Of a stretch of DNA of 64,000 nucleotides, positions 58,990 to 64,000 are shown in pieces. The notes under the pieces are model-generated. The model was given only the letters and a program-made list of their open reading frames with translations. It was not told the origin of the DNA and did no database searches. A program made the translations under genes and the position numbers. Origin of the DNA: Bryum argenteum (lineage: Eukaryota > Streptophyta > Bryopsida > Bryales > Bryaceae); NCBI GenBank assembly GCA_037043015.1, contig CM073328.1:6497409-6561408 (forward strand), read 5' to 3'. Position 1 is the stretch's first letter, and every line of letters begins with the position of its first letter.

Positions 58990-61900
58990 TCATAAAAAAT
59001 GCGTTGAATAGTTCCTTGCTGCTTTCTGCTTTTGTTCTTGCTCCTACAAGAACAAAAAGATATGATTAAGATATCGTTTAGTAAGTATATTATAAAGTTC
59101 ATACATTATTTTCTAGGAATAATTAGGACATGGATAAAAAAAAATTCAATTCCACATAACATGTTTTCATTAAAATTGAAAATATAATTTAGATTGATAG
59201 ACGATAGTTGATACTTTCAATTCAATTTATGATTGTACTTGTTGTAAAGTACTTTCTTGGATTGTATACAATTATATAGTAAATCTTATATCTAACTAAA
59301 CATGTAAATATATTAACCTTAGCTTTTATGCAGTCTTGGAGTGCTTGGCGAAGGTCCTCATTTTGTTGCCGTAAAGAAATCACTTCAAAAGTTACATACA
59401 CCCTGTAATTTGCCAATAAATCATAGTAATTAGATATATTTTGAATAAAATAACATCAATTGTTGTAAATGGAATAAATTATACTTTCCACTAGCATAGG
59501 AATACAACTTATCAAATGTATTATATTATATCATAACAACATGATCGAGTTAAAATTGAGTTGGGCAAGTTTGACCCATGGCGACATTATAAAAGGGAAT
59601 ATTACAAAGAGAGGAAGGGTGGTATTACAAAGCGATGAAGTTCGAGATCATGTGGGTTGGAGGTTTGAAATCACAAAGATTGGGATGTGATATTATAGAG
59701 GTTACAAGGATGACAATCATGACATTATAAAGATTGGATATAGGTAGATTCTATTGTACTATATTATACATATGAAATATGTCAATGAAAAGTAATAAAC
59801 ATGAAATCAAAATATTTTTAAAACGTAATCATAAGTATCTGCTCCACTGAAACTAACACTCGTTATTTTTAGTTCCCGTAAGTCTACATCATGGATACAT
59901 ATTAGCTTAGGAAGAGTTATATTAATTCCTAAAACATCTAATCAAAGGCTCATGTTTCTTTCAATTTTATGAATATAATTATCTTATAGTATGTATATAC
60001 TTTGGCAATTATCGCTTCATGGCTCCTCTTACAATGAAATATAACAAATTCAACAGAATATACTCAAATAAACAATGAAAACATGGAGAATTTATTTAAG
60101 ATGAGAATCTTCTTCATTTATTTATAGAATTTATAGAAACTCCGGTCCCTTTCTAAGAGGCCGCCGTGAACGAAGTGTCCGTTCGTAATGCTAACATCCC
60201 GATGGCCACCGGACAAGGGGAAATTGGAACAATACTACTTCCCCCTCTCGAGGGTGGACACTATAACTACGCTAGTTTCTAGCCTAGTTACTAATGCCTT
60301 GAAGATACTTGACACAGTATCCCCCCAAAGGGCTTTGAGGTACCCATACAACAAGGTCCAAAGACCCCCGGCCCACAATAGTTGGGTGGACTACAGTGGT
60401 GAGCACCACGCCGGCATGGGGAATAGAAGCCACGACCTCCTCATTGGGGGCCTAAGCCCTAACCACCAAGCCAAGGCTTGTGGTGCCCGAATCTTCTTCA
60501 TATCATATATTTTTTGGTTTCTTGGTTGGAATCACACATTTAACTACTTTTGAACTAGAGGTAGTCTAGAAGTACCACATCAAGCCTACCCCCATGGTTA
60601 CCTCAACAAGATACATCTCAAAAAATGAAAATCTAAATAAGGAGATATAAAAAAAATACTTGAATCTCCCAAAATAAATTTTCAATTAGCATATTAACCA
60701 TTGAAAAGTAAAAAATGAATTTTAGTCTAGAATTCCTCAATGAGTCCGCATTTTAGGCATTAGAACATTAAGTACCGATCTTTGAGAAGCTTGTTATAAG
60801 CTATCAATCCTTCTTCAAGGTGACCCCAAACCCGCAACGTCTTTGAGTTGATGACCGTAGTGAAACTCTTCCAATAATTTTCCCATTTCAACTTTTTGAT
60901 GCCTTCATTAGAGAGCCTTGTCCCGGGTGGTGCTTTAGGATCATACACTATGACTTCAGCTGCTGCTTCTTGATTTGCTAGTCTTTCCGCTTCCTCGTTC
61001 AAATAGATACTAAGGTACTTGTCTATGTTGTTGTCTTTCAACTCGGATTCGTATCCTGCACAATGTTCCAAATACTAGTATTACTTATACTAGTCCTGCC
61101 ATTGGTGTGATGACCTCCGAGCATACATCCAAGCATAGGTCGAACAAACACTCCATTCACCCCAACCTCTAAATAGGTTAGAGTTTCTCTTCTTCTTATT
61201 ACTTATACTATGTCTTTTTTGATGAAACAACAAACATCTGATTCTTTTTCACCACTTTCCATACAATCTATTAAAAAAAAAGAAAGAAAAAAAAAGAAAA
61301 CTACAAAAGTCTCATTAGAAGTTAAAATGTTAACTTATTTCTATGTTAAAGAAAGATCACATTTAAAGTGCATAAAGGTTGTATATTTCTTTTGAAATTG
61401 ATCCTACCGCAATTACGTAATGAAGAATTGTTTTTGCAATCTTATAGGAGTGGTACAACTTGTGGTTATTACTATGGGGCAAGGGCATGATATAGGTACC
61501 ACTAAGATGCGACTCATTATATGTGACCTATGTGTAATTCATTATATATGTGCCAAAAATTTCTTCTTTAACCCCATGTATACCACTATAGCCATGTCAC
61601 TTGTAATACCATTTGGTTAGAATAATTTTTCAATATTGTTTTTTTTATCAAAAAAGTAGTTTAAAAAAATTCACACTATAATTTTGGAGGGGTACCCGCT
61701 ATGGACATAGCTATTGTTTTGGACACTTTGTTTTTGATATGGAATACGGTATGAATATGCGCATATGGAGCAATTTTAAGTGTCCATTACCTCGAAGGGC
61801 AATTCGGAGCTTCTCAAGGCCCGCGCCATTTTTGATGCCCAATGCATGTAAAATGGACACACATTGGACCCAATCTTGGTGAGCCGGAACAAGGTTGGGA

Positions 61901-63651
61901 AGTGATTCTCTTGTCTCTTCGTCGACGAGAAAATGGGCTTCATCACATAGTGTGCCAAGCATAGAAGAGTATTGTTCATCACTCATGGTCGCGGCGAGAT
62001 CATCGGGCACTTTAGGCTCGGGTTTTGGCCCGTCGTTCAAGAGCTCGTCGGACGCAAGCTCGATGAAGATGTGGTCACTCGGAGCCATCCAATGCCATCC
62101 GAGCTGGTTCTCATGGATGTCCTTGTCGGCCTGTTCGCTTGCTAGTATCCAAAAATGAACATTTTCAACAAAACTCGTAATTCTGAATTAAAAAATGCAA
62201 TATTCTGACTTATTTGTAATGACTCAAAAAATAATGATGCAATTGTAAGGAACTATTTAATTTATGAATTAAGAAGTTATTATTGACAATTTGTGAGACG
62301 CACCTGGAGAATTTTAGAAACAAGTATGGCTAGGGTGCGTTGATGCATCAAAAAGAAATTACGTCGAGTGGCCGCATGAGAGGCAAGAAGTCCATGCTCT
62401 TTATGCTGTAGCTCTTGCAAAAGCTTGGTGACATGTGCAAAACCTTGTCCCATAGTTGAGTTTTGATCCGTAAAGCGTTTCTCAAGATCGTTGTATCGGC
62501 CTTTCAAAATGACCAAAGTGTCCCGTTGTTTATTTAGTTTCCTCTTTTGTTGATTGGCTGTTATATAGTTTTCCCTATCTCGTTCAACTAATACAAGATG
62601 ATTGTACTCAAGTTTCTCAGTATTGAATTGGTAAACCGCCTGCGGTACAAATTCTCATGTGGATTGGAATAGTTCTAAAACACCAGACTTCCGAGCATAG
62701 GCACAAAAAGAAAACTTGTCTGCAATGACTTAAACAATTGTACTACAATCACAAAGTGTTATATATGGAATAAGAGATAAATCCATTGAATACCTGCATA
62801 GATGCATGGTGTTGTTCAAGGGTTTGCATATCCGTCTCTAATCGCACTTTTAGATTGTTATACTCTTCTGCATCTGTATTGCGAATATCTTCGAGTATTT
62901 TAGCAAATTCTTCTTTTTTGGCCAACATGTCTTCTTGGAAATGTTGTTCCATATCGCGACGCTCTTGTATCAACCTTGACATTTCTTCCTTATTGCTGCA
63001 GTATCAAATAGAGCCTTTTATATTTGACCTTGTTCCTTAGTTATTGATAATATGAAAAATTACCAAATCGAGCAATAGTAATTCACATTGTACAAATATT
63101 TACTTTCATACTCGGACCGTTCCAAAAATTCCAAAAAACTGTCTTCAGTATAACTCAAGAATCACAAAAATAAAATATATGAATATTGTAAATAATTATA
63201 AAATTGAATATTACAAAAGACTATATCCTCAATTCCGTTAAAATGGCGTTATGCCGCTAAAATGGCACACCTCAACTTTTTGAACTGCAGTTCAAAAACT
63301 TCAAAAACCATGTGATATAACAGAATTTGAAGGTGATATTATGGAAAATGAGTGAATATGTATATAAAGGAGTGATATTATAAAAAGAATGTGATATTAC
63401 AGAATAACAACATTCCATGTGAGCAAATATGTAAGATTTGGTATGACAAAATGGCACATGGCATAGTGCCATTTTGACGGAATTGAGGTTCTATTCTCTA
63501 GGTTTTTTTGCCAATCATGTGTTTTATGCTCAAATAAACTTCATTGGTGGATGAAGAAATGGTACCTCGCAAGAAGAGTTTTGCGTTGTTCAAGCAATGC
63601 AAGCTCAATTTCTGTAAGTTCTTTTCTATGGGTCTCAGTCAATGTAGCCAC
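58990..63651 (-). CDS. DRC1: Dynein regulatory complex subunit 1 (DRC1/CCDC164), 3' part
   Basis: Seven exons join in phase: 63566-63651, 62794-62995, 62304-62639, 61791-62130, 60776-61055, 59318-59402 and 58990-59043. They encode the C-terminal 460 residues; the 5' exons lie beyond 64000. Key segments are a coiled coil with DAEEYNNLKVRLETDMQ, then KLEYNHLVLVERD, ANQQKRKLNKQRD, IHENQLGWHWMAP, CDEAHFLVDEE, ILHALGI, YDPKAPPGTR, KTLRVWGHLEEGL, and RQQNEDLRQAL near the end. This order matches DRC1, which anchors the nexin link between axonemal doublets in motile cilia. The protein is therefore expected in sperm. The final acceptor of the 61791-62130 exon was set at CAG|GCC to keep frame. Introns carry several mobile elements. 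Confidence 0.87.
60105..60501 (-). mobile_element. Full-length tRNA-derived SINE in a DRC1 intron
   Basis: The element 60118-60488 (371 bp, minus) is flanked by 13-bp direct repeats GAATCTTCTTCAT at 60105-60117 and 60489-60501. Its 5' end (near 60488) has a tRNA-like A box (TGGCTTGGTGG, 60463-60473) and a degenerate B box around 60419-60431. The 3' region contains 'ggaccggagtttctat' and an AT-rich tail. The 3' part recurs alone at 28960, 29220 and, with head, at 35738. Confidence 0.8.
61079..61210 (+). mobile_element. Short retroposon, about 100 bp, in a DRC1 intron
   Basis: The element 61093-61196 (104 bp) starts CCATTGGTGTGATG and ends in a TCTTCTTCTT tail. It is flanked by 14-bp direct repeats TATTACTTATACTA at 61079-61092 and 61197-61210. 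It matches 30492-30591 across its full length. Confidence 0.78.
63227..63488. mobile_element. 262-bp MITE in a DRC1 intron
   Basis: Inverted repeats of about 29 bp with three mismatches start CCTCAATTCCGT at 63227 and end ACGGAATTGAGG at 63488. The interior is AT-rich with 'gtgatatta' motifs. No clear target-site duplication and no coding capacity. Confidence 0.65.
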
Positions 63652-64000
63652 CTATATATCATTCAAAAGCTTAGACTCTTAACAAGAAGCTATAAGTAAT
63701 ATTTAAGCTCTCATTGTTGTTATGTATATGTAGAAAAAGTGAAGTAAAAATTGGTTAAGACATAGTACAAGAAGTTGTTCTATAATGATGTAGAAGTGTT
63801 TATAGTTTTTTGAGTCATTAGGCTACTTATACAGGCACTCTTATGTCATTAGGTGTATGGTCATCTCAAACAAATTTTTGGGCATTTCTCTACTAATGAA
63901 GATCTAAGTAGATACCAATTAACATAATAATGTAAAAACACCATTTCTTACTCATTGTTCAAGACAACATTCATAAGATAATAAAGGTACCAATTTTTAA

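Noticed and set aside
60188-60553. 121-codon plus-strand frame
   Set aside because: Lies inside the SINE and runs antisense to it; no protein family is apparent.

Overview
The window is nuclear DNA of a land plant. It has spliced genes with GT-AG introns, a TIR-NBS-LRR immune receptor, an F-box protein, a plastid-type methionine sulfoxide reductase B and a CYSTM protein. It also carries most of DRC1 (CCDC164), a subunit of the nexin-dynein regulatory complex of motile axonemes. Flowering plants and conifers have no motile sperm, so DRC1 points to a seed-free plant (or cycad/Ginkgo). A bryophyte, probably a moss, is my best guess from intron sizes and gene content, but the species cannot be fixed from the sequence. 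Layout: 0-3.5 kb holds three diverged copies of a dispersed repeat, the third carrying two further insertions. 3.5-6.2 kb is an array of six exon-like modules with conserved splice sites. 6.6-11.4 kb is the receptor gene, with a duplicated first exon that encodes a predicted acylation signal and a frame break late in the LRR region. 11.4-15.0 kb contains two diverged copies of the receptor's 3' flank and a doubtful small gene. 15.0-16.3 kb has a CYSTM gene (minus) with two decayed partial copies of its 3' end. 17.4-24.6 kb is a six-exon minus-strand gene whose reconstructed exons join in phase to give a 2,096-residue, very acidic, low-complexity protein. 24.6-43 kb is gene-poor and rich in small mobile elements: TIR elements flanked by TTAA, CTAA or TA, a 222-bp CACTA-like MITE in two copies, tRNA-derived SINEs, an unusually short retroposon of about 100 bp, a tandem palindromic satellite and LTR-like repeats. 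37.4-48.1 kb carries a segmental duplication with two DJ-1-like pseudogenes in the same orientation, with an unrecognised coiled-coil gene between them. 48.4-52.2 kb is very AT-rich and appears empty. 52.6-56.3 kb is a convergent pair, an intronless F-box gene (plus) and a five-exon MSRB1-type gene (minus). 59.0-63.7 kb is the 3' part of DRC1 (minus), whose introns host a full-length SINE, a short retroposon and a MITE. The genes look like independent single-gene units, with no cluster or operon logic. No clearly unprecedented multi-gene system is visible. The most unusual items are the decaying exon-module array upstream of the receptor, the duplicated acylation exon, the TTAA-flanked MITE family with an internal empty site, and the roughly 100-bp retroposon with long target-site duplications. 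Exon boundaries were worked out by hand from reading-frame continuity and splice consensus, without transcript data.
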